Source: Brachycybe producta
Lineage: Eukaryota; Arthropoda; Diplopoda; Playtdesmida; Andrognathidae
Assembly: GCA_036925085.1 (NCBI GenBank)
Contig: JAUPFP010000004.1
Coordinates: forward strand, 124,001 to 188,000
Length of the DNA: 64,000 nt
Direction: 5' to 3'
Positions 49,101 to 60,893 of the stretch are shown here, one piece after another; position 1 is the stretch's first letter; the number at the start of each line of letters is the position of its first letter. The position numbers and the translations under genes are program-made. A model generated the notes under the pieces. That model ran no database searches. It was not told where the DNA came from and saw only the letters and a list, made by a program, of their open reading frames with translations.

Positions 49101-50812
49101 TAAATGATTCAGCTACCGTTCTAGTTTCTAACACACTTTCAATTCCTAATTAGTGTTACTTCTGAATCACAGAATAACCAGCGTTAAAAAGTCACGTGTT
49201 CATAAAATGTAAAAGGAAAAATATTCAAAATATGTTAGAAACTAGAATGGCAAATAAATGTGCTAAACTATTTTCACAACGATTTCTCTGACTTTCCATG
49301 TCAATTTTTATTATATTTTGAACATTCGATTTAAAATTGTCATAAAAGTTTATTTTTAAAAAAAATATTGTCATTCCCCAACTAGTCTAGTTTCTAACAA
49401 ATTTTGATTCTCTTTCAAATTTCTCTTAATTTTGCTTTTGAAAGGAAGAATAAACATAGCTTGGAGGCTGTTTCTTAATTCTTTTCAAAATATGTTTAGA
49501 ATTCTGTATTTGATTTCTTTTTTAAAAGGTGTTTTATAATTGTTCGTGCGGTGGATCAGAAGGATTGCTGTCCTTAGTTCAATCAGGTTTTTGCGAAGAC
49601 AGCGAAATCCAATGCACTAATTTATTTAATTACATCGCCGTGCTTGGAGCGGTCAAATTGATAGCCACAAGCACTCGAGTGGGGTTCTTAATGGTCATCA
49701 TTCGGTATGAACATATTACTAATGACAACCATAGTTTTTCACTAAGATAATTTGCATTTTGCTTATGTTCTCATTGTTTAGGAGTGTCGCAAAACAAGAT
49801 AAAGGTGTTTCCCTAACATTGATGTCAGTTGCTGGTAGCATACTCGGTATGTACCCTAAACGCCAATCGAAAATTGCAAGATAAGTGGGTGAAATATCTA
49901 GCTAATTAAGAGAGCTGATACCAGATAATGTTGAACCCAGTCCTGATTTCTTACCAATTTTTTTTTAATTTAACTCAGAAAAGATTAACGAAAGTGTTAA
50001 ATAATTTTTCGTAATTATTTAAAATCATTTCCAATTTCATTTTGAAATTTCTTTTTCTGCATGTTAATTCTCATAGATAAAACTTCAATCTGACTGAACT
50101 CATGGTTTAAAATCCCAGAATCATTTCCATTAAATAGTCGTAGTCCATATCGAGGTGCTGAAAACAATTTTATGACGATATCTTTAAAAATAAAACGTTT
50201 TATGCCATTTTCAAAAAAGGAATTCGATCATTTTAAAACTGCCATAGAAAGTTTATTTTAAAAAATATTATCGTAAAAAAACATTTTTATATGTGCGTTT
50301 ACTCTTCTAGTTTCAAATTAATTTCAAAAATCTTTCGTAACTTAATTCATACCGGACCAATAATCGTCTCTCTACACCTCTACTACCATAGAAAGCGCTC
50401 TTCAGTAACATTTTTCGTATTCTTTGTCACAGGATTTATTCCAGGCCCAATTATTTATGGAGCAGTCGTGGACAGCACCTGTCTTATATGGGAAGACAGC
50501 GATTGCAACAACAAGGGAAATTGTTGGTTGTATGATGTCAACTCGTTCAGCATTTGGTTCCACGGTCTATCCATTGGTTTCATCTCACTGACAGTCATAC
50601 TGGACATTGTGGTCACTTTCTATGCTCGTAATCTGAATCTATACGACGAAGATCCGGAAGACGATCTATCGACAGACGACGGTTTGACGTTGAATACTAT
50701 TGACACTCGTCAGGCTGTACAACTTCATCGACTCTCGATACACGAACAAAGAAGAACATCGAAAGCAAATATCGAATTAGCACCTAAAAAATTAAACAAA
50801 GTTAGAACTTGA
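46159..50812 (+). CDS. OATP-family transporter, gene 8 of array
   Basis: Exons: 46159-46843, 47604-47690, 47764-47979, 48212-48376, 48437-48632, 48706-48856, 49529-49704, 49782-49846, 50433-50812, giving 706 aa. The frame is open further upstream, but 46159 is its first ATG. The N-terminus is very acidic and lysine rich. The OATP signature reads DPRWLGAWWMGFI at residues 266-278. The Kazal-like loop starts at C457. All donors are GT; intron 5 (48633-48705) starts GTCAGT. Introns 1, 6 and 8 are 760, 672 and 586 nt and full of family B repeats. The C-terminal tail is longer than in genes 1-7 and basic at its end. It is clearly more divergent than genes 1-7. Confidence 0.92.
46900..47570. repeat. 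Family B elements, at least two copies, in gene 8 intron 1
   Basis: AACTAGAACGGTAGCT occurs at 46960 and again near 47165. Opposite arms are near 47040 and 47450-47560, ending in GCATTTACACTTTAAAACCA. They make up most of the intron. Confidence 0.75.
47985..48190. repeat. Hybrid family B / 25331-type fragment in gene 8 intron 3
   Basis: Family B sequence (CATGTTGATGTCTTTCAAGA) passes into TGGCTGAATACATATTTATT, which matches the terminus of the element at 25331, then ends GTCGTTTAAATTTTAAAACC. Confidence 0.6.
48895..49500. repeat. Family B elements in gene 8 intron 6
   Basis: The first copy runs from AAGGAGGTTTTAAAGTGTAA to about 49215. A second, partial copy follows from GTTAGAAACTAGAATGGC to the GAAAGGAAGAATAA arm near 49450. 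Confidence 0.7.
50150..50330. repeat. Partial family B element in gene 8 intron 8
   Basis: Contains ATGACGATATCTTTAAAAAT and the paired arm with CTGCCATAGAAAGTTTATTT, then TTACTCTTCTAGTTTC. Confidence 0.5.
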
Positions 50813-52364
50813 TGAGTATCGCAATGCAAAATTTTTTATTTTATATGAACAAAACTGAAAAATTATGTTTATATGATAATATGAGTGAAATATGCTCAGA
50901 ATCGAAGTTGCAAAATGAAAACCAGTATTTCTTATGATGTTGTTATATGACATTTATAGAATTAAGTTAATGTCAAGAACACCAACAGAAGAATAAGTTC
51001 CAGTAATAACAATTAAAGAAACTTGATTTTTTTTAAAAATAAAATTAAGTTTTGTAATTAGTGACTCAGCATTAAAAAGGTCATATCCTCAATTAAAAAC
51101 TCATGAAAAAAAAAGCACGAAATGTGTTTTATCACAATTCTCGGAAACAGATATTATTTCAAACACGTACACAGGCATCAAACCATATTAATTCTCTAGT
51201 CTCTTGCCTATAAGCAATTTTCAGCACATGCAAATTTTTTTGAAGAAAAAAAGTTGCACTAAAAGAAAACCTGAACTCACTTTTGCAGGACACTCAAAAT
51301 TTATATATAATTATTTCGTAGTATGTTTTTTGTTTGTTATTTGTTGTATATGCAATTAGGTCTGTAGCTTTAAAAGTGATTTGCCTTCATTTCCACTCTT
51401 CATGTTAGTAACTTTTTTCTGCTAGTCACTTTTTCCTGCCAGTGTAATAAAATTGTATAACAAAAATGTTGTCAAACCATATGTGAACCATAAAAATTAT
51501 GCTACATTCCAAAACATTTATGCAAATAAATGTGCAAATTGTTTATAAAAAAATTATATGTTTTATGCAAATAATAAATAAATCCTAATTATGAAGGAAA
51601 TAATTATTCAAATTCATAGAAAATTCATCAGAAAAATGCATATTATTCAATATATAAGCGAAACGCACAAGTAATTAAATATATTAAGCAATTAATAGCT
51701 AACATTATCAAAAGCAATAACAGAAAATACATAATCAAAATAATTTAGTTTAAAAAACATTGTAGTTTTTTCTTTTACTCAAGCATATTTTCAAAGAATA
51801 TTCAATTTGTGCATTTTATGCATTCTTTGGAAAGGTTCAAATGGTATAACATATGACACTAATATGGGTATCATAGCGTATTAAAAAGCTAGTCTCAAAA
51901 GCAAATATATGCAACCATATTTATGTATTTTATACGCATTTATTCAAACTTTTAGCCTTAGTAATTACTAATATTTATGCTGAAACAAAATGTCATTAAG
52001 TATCCATCAAAAGAACGGTCGTAATTTCATTTGAATTCATAAATTAATTTCGCTTGTTTTTTTTTTCCTCATACAAATTGTCAATGTTCAATTGTTTGAG
52101 TTCTGCTTTGTCAAAAAAAATAATTTACTTGTAACAACGACAACAAAAATCTGTCATTGTACAAAAAAAGAGGAAATTGCAAAATATGCAATTATTATGC
52201 ATCTGTAATTTTCTGATGTAAAACTACTGTATGTTCAGCTGGAATTATATCTATTATTATTATTAATATTAATAAATGTGTTTGTAATACAAAAAACTTG
52301 ATATGTAAAAGCATAATATTAATATATAAACCTAATTACAATAGGCTGATTTTTCCAACTCTGT

Positions 52365-52830
52365 TTGAGGAGCAATACTAAAAAGAAATTGAAGGTTCAT
52401 TATGAAACTAGAATGGTAGCTGAATCAATAGTATTTTCATGTATTTTCAAAATAAACTTTTTATATGCAAAAAGTTAAAACAAAACATCGTCTGCTTAGA
52501 GTTGGATCTTTTTCAAGTGGAAATTAAAAGCTTCTTTAAAAAGATAACAATATGAAATTACCCTTCTAGTTTCTAAAGTGAACATAAACCTTTTTTACAG
52601 AAGCAAAAATTCTAAAAAATCATTTCCATGATTAATATCTTTAATGATAATTATAAAATAATTTGGATTTGTCATTTTTTTTTTCTCATAAACGTTTAGT
52701 GAAAAAAATATTTTAAAATTGTCACAAAAAGTTTACTTTTAAAGATCTTGACAGCATATTCATCTAATATTCTAGTATTTAATAAACCTTTAAATTACTA
52801 TCTTAAAATTGCTTCTAAAAAAAACTAAAG
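52365..52830. repeat. Family B elements upstream of gene 9
   Basis: GAAACTAGAATGGTAGCTGA near 52402, the opposite arm CCTTCTAGTTTCTAAAG near 52562, and a second degenerate pair to about 52830. Confidence 0.6.
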
Positions 52831-53249
52831 AACTCAAATTTGCCACCGGAGATAAAAAAAAAATGCAATTCAGACACTAACAACAATATTTACAAATTAC
52901 TCTGAATAATAACCAAAAAAAGAAGAAGAACCCTGAGTGGCAGAGTGATTTTGTAATATACTTAATGAGTGTTTGGCAAACCAATTACTCTCTTTTCTAT
53001 AATATAAAGAATTACAATGGAATGAATAGAAAATTACAACAAATTAAATACATCACGAGCAACATGTGGCTCCGTAACAAAAGCGTCAAGAATAACCTTC
53101 TGCGAACGATTACGTTTTCGTAAAGTCTACAGACTCAAATCGAGTAACTCAAACCCAAGTTATGTATTCATATTCAATTCTTTTTTTCTTCCTCGTTCTC
53201 TGGTTGGATCGTTTAACAATGAAAATACAACATTAAAAAACCCACTTAC

Positions 53250-53303
53250 CTCATTTCTTTCTGTAAAGCAAGTTCGATTCAATTCGTAGTCCACTTCAGA
53301 CTC
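53250..53303 (-). other. Exon-like 54-nt segment on the minus strand
   Basis: Read on the minus strand it is preceded by ATTTTTTTGCAG and followed by GTAAGTG, both strong splice signals. It is 18 codons with no stop in one frame (ESEVDYELNRTCFTERNE). No neighbouring exon of a minus-strand gene could be linked, so it may be chance. Confidence 0.3.
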
Positions 53304-53844
53304 CTGCAAAAAAATATAAGCATAATTTTTACATTAAAACCTTGAGGAAAAAGTGAATTAAACATTTTGGCAAATTTGCAATAAATTTTAAGAGTAAAAC
53401 AAAGAAGAAATACGAGAAACATTTATCAATTGCATGGTAAGTGATTAACTTTTAAATAATAACTATTCTTTTGCAATTAATTAACCTATGCATATTACAA
53501 TTTCAAATAATACCATAATAACATATAAGTTAAGTAACATAAATGTACGTTTATAATAAATAACAAATACATTAGGTTGAAATTTTGAAAGCTTGTTATT
53601 AACAATAACATAAAAGTATCTACTTTTTTCTACTACGAGCGCAATTCTACTCTTAAAAGTAAAGTAATATTAATTTATATTTATTATTATGCAAAGATGT
53701 CCGTAAATAAGCACATGAAAACGCTTCCCAGTAAATTAGGTTTTACTTTCTCCATTCTAATGATTTAGTAGGTCATGACGGTAAATGGCCTACTTGCAAT
53801 GTAACCCTCCCACCTGTTAATCTAAAACACACATTGATGTTCAG

Positions 53845-54115
53845 CTGTTTTAGAAACAGCTGATTTCCAAACTCTTCATATTCTACGTTTAACTAGCAAC
53901 ACTAAGAAAAAAGTTGAAAATGTCAGAGGTTAAAACAGTATGTATTATTTTTAAAATTTTCAAAATAAACTTAATATAAACAAAATAATCTAAAAATATT
54001 TTCAAACTGTGACATAAAAAGCTTATTTTAAAAGAATGAAAATAATCTTAAATGATTGATCTACCTTTCTAGTTTTTAAGAATTAAGTGTTTACACTTTT
54101 AATTCACCTTAAGAA
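53845..54115. repeat. Family B element upstream of gene 9, diverged
   Basis: AACAGCTGATTTCCAAACTC, then TTTTCAAACTGTGACATAAA, CTACCTTTCTAGTTTTTAAG and GTGTTTACACTTTTAATTCA. Confidence 0.55.
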
Positions 54116-54587
54116 CGTCAGTGTTTTTTGTTTCTAATTCCGTACACTCTATTTTTGATTTTTTTCTAAAATAATTCGCAAAATCTCTTTTTAAGGCAAT
54201 CTCAAAAAAAATTTCACCTACTTTACAACATACTATTTTCATTTGAATGTACTTAATACATAAATTTCCTTAAAAAAACATACATATTTATTAGAATATA
54301 ATTCTTATTGAATAAATTTAATGTGTACAAAACGACGTAAATAACAGTACGTGCGAATTATATAGATTTAATTATCACAAACTTGTCATTAGAAGTAAAA
54401 GATATTTTATGAATTGAATAGCACAATTAATATTTCCTTTAGTCATGTAAAATTTATAAAAAAAAAAAATATTAGCCTCTTATAACTCATGAATAATTTT
54501 TAAAAACCTATCTTTAAATTTATTATTAAACATTTGCGGAAAATTATATAAAAAAGACAACCTGAATCTACACAAAAATATTATTAG

Positions 54588-54901
54588 TAGTGCTCGGATT
54601 TTGATGCAATATCAACCGAAATGTTTCTCAATATGTGGCCCAAGTGCCAATTGAAGTAACAATCTCGTTTAGATAAAAAAAAAATTGTTCTTTCTAATTA
54701 AAACACCTGGTTAGAGGTTAGAACTCTAGTTGACAACTGGTAGCAACCATACTTCTAGTCTCTAACCAGCCTTTTTTTATTAGAAAAAGCATAACTGCAG
54801 TTGCTCTAATGATGATGATGATAATGATTACTTCACAATTGGCACTTGGGCCACAAATTGAGAAACATTACGATTGATATAGCATTGAAATCCGAGCCCT
54901 A
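54588..54901. mobile_element. hAT-type miniature element, copy 2
   Basis: 314 bp, same family as 44614-44924: ends TAGTGCTCGGATTTTGATGC and, complemented, TAGGGCTCGGATTTCAATGC. The 8-bp target duplication is ATTATTAG (54580-54587, 54902-54909), which supports hAT membership. Confidence 0.92.
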
Positions 54902-55169
54902 ATTATTAGAATGAAAGTTCCTTATAATAACCTGCCTTTTTTAAGTTTTAATCAGGCAGATTATTTGTGTTAATTGTTATATAAAGTTATATTAATTGGT
55001 TAATGTAAAGTACCAATTTGAAAGGTTTAGCAGTACGTTTGGACAGGTGCTATTGGAATCTTAAAAAAAAAAAGTTTTATTCAATTCATTTTGTCAACAC
55101 ATAACATTTTTACTAGCTTTGTTAATAATCTCATCATAATATAATAATTAATAGATTTTATTTTTGCAG

Positions 55170-55219
55170 CACTTCAGTCATACTCAAGAGACAACACGCA
55201 AAATCAATTGTATTTCTAA
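55170..55219 (+). other. Likely 5' UTR part of the first coding exon of gene 9
   Basis: A T-rich tract and CAG (55167-55169) precede it, typical of a splice acceptor, so transcription probably starts further upstream with an untranslated exon that was not identified. Confidence 0.45.
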
Positions 55220-58200
55220 ATGTCGGCAGAAGAAACATGGACAAAACCAACTCAAGGAAATACATTAATTGGAACTGGCAAAGATTTGTATCAAGAAAAC
55301 ATGTTCTCTCATCCAATATCATCTCCACGAGATGAATTATGTGGACTCGGAGCCTGGAGACCAAAATGTCTTCAGAGGTTAGCAAACAGGAAGATTTATG
55401 CATTTGCTTACATCATCATTGGCATTGTGCAGGGTATGATAATGACCTACTTCAGTGGTATCCTAACTACGCTCGAAAAGGTTTTCGGCATACAGAGCAG
55501 TACTATGGGTATAGTGCTCACCGGAAACGACATCAGCCAGATTATGGGTGGGCTCTTGGTCAATCACCTTGGTCAAAGAGGAAGTCGACCTTTCTGGCTT
55601 GGCATAGGAATGGTCACAACAGGAATCTCTTGTTTCATGTATGCAGCATCTCATCTTTTATGGGATAGTAGCATCTATGACAATCATGTCGAAATGCGAA
55701 TGAGAATCACGGCAAACACAACCAACAACATGGACTTCTGTTCGCCTATTTCTACGATTACCGATTTTCATAATCATACAAAAGATCAACAGGATTTACT
55801 TTTACCGAATACTGGTGGAAAGTCAAACCTCGCTGTTCTTATTCTGCTCTTCAGTGGTCAACTTATATCAGGAATTGGAAGCACGGCTTTATTCTCTCTT
55901 GGGTTTACTTACATGGATGACAGTGTCAAAAAGCGCACTTCTCCATTGTACACAGGTATGGTTACAGTTTAAACATCCATACCGTAATTAATAATTAATA
56001 ACCTAACCAATAATATTAAATATAACTATTTAAATAATAGGTATCACAACATCTTTACGACACTTGGGTCCAGTCCTTGGTTTTCTCTTGGCCTCATTCT
56101 GTCTTGGATTAAATGTGAATATTACAGGTGAATTAATATAATTTCTTTGATTTTGATAACCAAATCAATAAATTGGCGAATTTTTGATTTTTTATATAGA
56201 AAAGTCTCCATATGATTCGAATGATCCTCTCTACATTGGAGCATGGTGGTTGGGATTTCTACTATTGGGATTTCTTCAAGTGTTCATAACAATTCCAATG
56301 GTGATGTTTCCAAAAAATCTTCCTTCTGATAAATCAGAATCTAAGGAAAAGATGCAAAACATGAAAGCTTTGAAAATTGCAGATAACACTCAAGTGCCAG
56401 CTTGGCAAGGTTCCACTTTCTAATGTCGAAAAAAAAAGCCCATTTATAAATAAAAAACTATAAAATTATATCAATATTTTCGGGGGGTTTGCAGACTTTA
56501 AGCAATCTCTAGTTCGTGTTCTTAAGAATCCTGTAGTCGTTGCATACTTATGTTCTATTGGGCCTATCGTTCTCGGAGTCGTTGGATCTGGCGTTTTTCT
56601 GCCGAAATATATGGAGGCTCAATTTGGACAAAGTGCAGGAAAAGCTAGCATATATTCAGGTCTTTTGTTTAATTTTTTTTTCTTCGAATTTGTGAGCCAC
56701 AACGACATTATTTATTTAAAAAAAGGGGTCTCAACTATGGGAATGCTAATGATCGGAACGTTTGCTGGTGGAGTGATTCTTTGGAAATTTCAACCACGAG
56801 CTTTTTATGTGGCCGGAATGGGTTCTATTATTGATGTGATTCATATTGTAACAACCATAATACTGATGTTTATGGATTGTGGCAATGTGGAATTTGCTGG
56901 TATTGAATTTCAAGAACACGGAAGGTATACAAACATAAAAACTATTCTAGAAAATCTCTTCTAAGCTACGTTTTTCAATTGTTATGCTAATTCAATATTG
57001 TTTAAAATAATTGGTTTCAGGTACGAAATTACATCCGAATGCAGTCTAAACTGCGGTTGTGGTACAGAATTCAATCCAGTTTGTGTCGGTACAAGAAACT
57101 TTTTATCACCATGCATGGCAGGATGTACACAAATGAATGCTGCCAACAACAAGGTACTGCCAATATTACCAGAAATATCTTAAAAAAGGAAAACCTCACA
57201 CTGTACAAATACAAAACAAACTTCAATTCAAGGACAGTGAATACCGTGACAAATGAGCAAGGCCACACTCGCATTACACGAACACACACAAAAAAGCACA
57301 AATTTGTACAACAACAACAAGTGTCACAAGACGAGCTATCAAGAATCATTGAAAAGTGTCACGCAAGTGCATAAAACCATGCGCACAAATCACATAATAT
57401 ATCAATAGACTTCAGCTGAAGTGTTTTTCATTTTTTTTTTTTGAAAATCTTTTGGTTATCTCAAATTGTCATTGTTTAATTTATTCTATGACAATTCAAC
57501 CTTGCTACATTATTACTCTTATGACAACACCACATTTCAGACTATTTTATAATTTATATATCTTTGACATAAATATGTACTATTATTTTAATTCTTTTGC
57601 TAAGGTATTATAAACATAAACCCTTTGTTATAGTAAATAATAAGCAAAATGTCAATATTTACATTTGTGTTCTGAACATAATAAAAAAAAAATCGATTGT
57701 GAAAAAAAAGTAATTATAAAGTATTTTTCTTATTGTTTCAGATGTTCCTAAATTGTATGTGTGCCACCCCATTTCTTCTTACAAATTTCACAACATCAAT
57801 GACAAGTGCGGAAAATATGGCCTATGGATTGCCAATGGCACAAAGTGGCTATTGTCATGGTGGACGAAGTGAATGTCCATATCTGTGGCCTTACGTTCTA
57901 ACCAATGGACTTTCGAAACTACTTGCATCCACTATGAGAATCGGATTCATTTTGATATTCTTAAGGTAAAATGCTAATACAAAGCATGATGAAAAGCTGA
58001 TTTTTGAATAAAACTGTCTTTCAGGAGCCAAATTAAGAGAAACTAGAAAGTGTTCTAGAAAGGTACATAGCTCGATCACTTATGGGTATTTTCATGTTGA
58101 CATATCTTTCGAAATAAACTTTTTATAGCAAAAAATTAAAAATGTCGTCAGCTTACAATTCGGATCATTTTAAAATCAACACAAAAATACCCTTAAGTGA

Positions 58201-58772
58201 CTGAGCTACACTTCTAGTTTCTATTCATCATGCTGTTGAAAGACAGAATTATCATAGCTAGAGAGGCATTTAAAAACCACCATCCATTGGTAAATATTTC
58301 TTTTCATTTTGTTTATAGAAGTGTAGACAAAAAAGATAAAAGTCTCGTAATGGCCCTCATGATGGTTGTGGCAAGTCTAACAGGTTCGGAACAGTTAACT
58401 TGGACTCTCTTTTTTTTCCAAGCATCTGCCATTTTAATTTCTTATGTATCAATTCTGTGTGATTTCACAGGATTCATTCCAGGTCCAATAATATTTGGAG
58501 CAGCAGTAGACAACACATGTCTTCTATGGGATGAGAAAACAAAAGGTGGCAGTAAAGGCAACTGTTGGGTTTACGATTCAATGGCATTCAGTTATTGGTT
58601 CCATGGTCTCAAAATTATCTGCTATATAATTACAACCATTATGAGTCTTTTCATATGTTACTATGGCCGCAATGTTAACCTCTATGATGAAGATGATGTT
58701 ATTAAGGAAAAAATAGAATTAGGAAAACAAAAACAGCAACCTACATACAAAAAAGACGACTCAAAGTATTAA
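55220..58772 (+). CDS. OATP-family transporter, gene 9 of array, most divergent
   Basis: Exons: 55220-55955, 56041-56127, 56200-56409, 56495-56659, 56726-56924, 57021-57153, 57742-57965, 58319-58383, 58471-58772, giving 706 aa. The Kazal-like loop begins at C473 and keeps all ten cysteines, but exon 7 is 12 codons longer than in gene 1 and inserts a stretch between C4 and the SGYC motif. The OATP signature is degenerate: DPLYIGAWWLGFL at residues 283-295, so the usual Arg-Trp is Leu-Tyr. Exon 5 is 199 nt and its donor is a normal AG|GTATAC. Intron 8 (58384-58470) is 87 nt, a multiple of three, and open in frame. The first ATG after the presumed UTR acceptor is used. It may represent a different OATP subtype from genes 1-7. 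Confidence 0.9.
57990..58300. repeat. Family B palindromic element in gene 9 intron 7
   Basis: Contains TGTCTTTCAGGAGCCAAATT, GTTCTAGAAAGGTACATAGC, TTTTCATGTTGACATATCTT, CTTCTAGTTTCTATTCATC and TTGAAAGACAGAATTATC. Confidence 0.7.
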
Positions 58773-60520
58773 AACGGCATGCTCAGCATGCTGTAGGTCA
58801 ACACCATAAACTTAAGTACATTCTTCATTGTCACGCAAGTCATATTTTAAAAATACGACCAAACATTATTAACAATTTGACAGAATGTGTTAAGGAATGA
58901 GTCAATGATTGCCTCTGAAAATGTCTACCTTTTGTTGCACTGGTAAAAAACGTTATAGGAGGCTGGTTGCTTCTAGCAACGAAAACATTGAACACACTAC
59001 AAACATTCCAAATAAAGAAAGTACAAGTACTAAGAAGTGACTGTAAAATTCAAATTCACCATCACAGAGGGCATTTTTTTCGACTACATTCTTTATTAAT
59101 GCAGTCGTCTTAGCAATTAATACAACAGGGACAGCTGAGTACAAAAGTGTATAGGTGATACACGACCTATGCTCATACATACATCATATTTCTTTTATTG
59201 CAAGACCTATTGACAACAAAAAAAATGCCGGCGCCATTACAAGCATATTATCATCGATCTCGAGTCCATGTTTTTGGACACTTCGATTTCACTAAAGGCG
59301 CATTCACACTAGGCTGTTTTACAATCCGCTGGTTGGTGCTGGCTATTAGCAGCAACAGCAAGCATCATGGAGTACCTGCATGCTGGAGTGCCTTGATATG
59401 TAGGCTCTTAAAACAATGTTGTAGTGTTGAAGGAACATGTTTTTTTGAATATATATGCATACAGTTTTTATTTTTGAGAATTTCTGAGATAAGGTCTCAT
59501 TATTGTTCCCCATGCTAGGTATTAGTACAAAAGCAAAACATTTCAATCACATAAAGACAAAATTAAAAGAGTTCAATTGTACAAATAATGCAATAAATGA
59601 ATAAATTTAAGAAAAATGTGAGAGCTTTATACCTTTTATCGATTGATGCTCATTGTCCAACACAAAAAAACTGTAATAAAACAAAAACACCCCTCCCCCC
59701 AAAAAAGATTAAATTCCTTTATTTTATAGATCAGTAGTTTCAAAAGCAATTATATTGTCCCTCACGTAGTAATCACTGATGCGATGCGATTTGAAAATAG
59801 TGGTCATTCCTTTGCGAGAGAGAAACCCAATCACTGGTCAGTTCGAGAGTGTCCATGTCGTATTATCAATGCTTGGTCGAATCACAATAGAAGATATTCA
59901 GCTTCTTTCGTCATTGCATTCTTGTTGAAGTTGTTGTGTCACACAAAAGTTGTTGTTGTTGCTGCTGCTGTTGCAGGCAGCACTGATGTTCTTAGTTATT
60001 GAGTTTGAGCCAAAACGGCATTATTACATTGTCGAGTTTCAACAATCTGTCTCCAATCGCCTTTCATCCAATACTTTTCTAGAAAAGTGTAAAGGATTTT
60101 ATTATAAAGTTGTTGAAGAGGAAAAATACATATTATATATATACACTCACCCTTTACTGATGTTGCATTCAAAAGAAGAAAATCTAAGAAAAGAATTGTT
60201 ACTTAAGAAGCAAATACTAAAAAGACCATGAAGAGTTTTTTCTTCTTCTCACGATTTCATCCACAACTAATTTACCTTTGGATTCCTTTCACTTGTTTTC
60301 TAAAATGTTGTACTAAAATTAAAAACATGATTTTAAGAAAATGTACATAAACAAACTTAAAAGAGCAATATTTGAAAATTTACGTTTAGCTCGTTAAGCG
60401 CCCGCACATATTAGCAATGGGGGCTATTTGCTCCTCCCTTTTTAAAGCCAAATTTCTTAATTTAATATGTAATTTTTAGATTTTAAAAGAAAATAGTGTT
60501 TGAGTCACTAATTAAGGTAA

Positions 60521-60690
60521 TAGCACACTACATCGGATAGGAACGAAATGGAATATTTTGATAACAAGCATTTCAATGGAGCCCGCCGACGTGGCGTTTC
60601 CAATCTGATCCAAGCTAGTATGCGGGGATCCATTCAAATGCTTGTTATCAAAATAATCCGATTCGTTCCGTTCCGATGTAGTATGCTCTA
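60521..60690. repeat. Palindromic miniature element, 170 bp
   Basis: Left TAGCACACTACATCGG and right, complemented, TAGAGCATACTACATCGG; inner arms TTTTGATAACAAGCATTT pair with AAATGCTTGTTATCAAAA. No target duplication was recognised. Confidence 0.8.
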
Positions 60691-60767
60691 CAAGCTTTAT
60701 ACATCATATTAAAATAATTTAATTTTTTATGATTCGCATTGTTCGCCAGAATTTATAAAAAAAATTC

Positions 60768-60893
60768 TAAGGCCGCCTAATACATGGGTCAATTTTAGCT
60801 TGTCCATTTTGACTTTAATAATCTACAATTGTCTCTCAAAGGCCTGGCTTTGAAAAGTCAAAATTGATCATGTATAAGCTGCTTAATGATTCA
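60768..60893. repeat. Short palindromic element
   Basis: Left arm TAAGGCCGCCTAATACATGG followed by GTCAATTTTAGC; right arm, complemented, TAAGCAGCTTATACATGATC followed by AATTTTGAC. Imperfect pairing. Confidence 0.6.

Larger units (their letters stand above)
50813..55219. other. Long spacer between genes 8 and 9
   Basis: 4.4 kb with no recognisable gene. AT-rich DNA at 51480-52000 has repeated ATGCAAAT-like motifs resembling 1000-1300. Two family B tracts lie at about 52365-52830 and 53845-54115. An exon-like segment is on the minus strand (53250-53303), and an hAT-type element is at 54588-54901. A splice acceptor (TTTATTTTTGCAG) ends at 55169, suggesting a non-coding first exon for gene 9 somewhere upstream. 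Confidence 0.65.

Noticed and set aside
59198..59518. 106-codon ORF after gene 9
   Set aside because: No recognisable motif, no splice context and no paralogue in the window.
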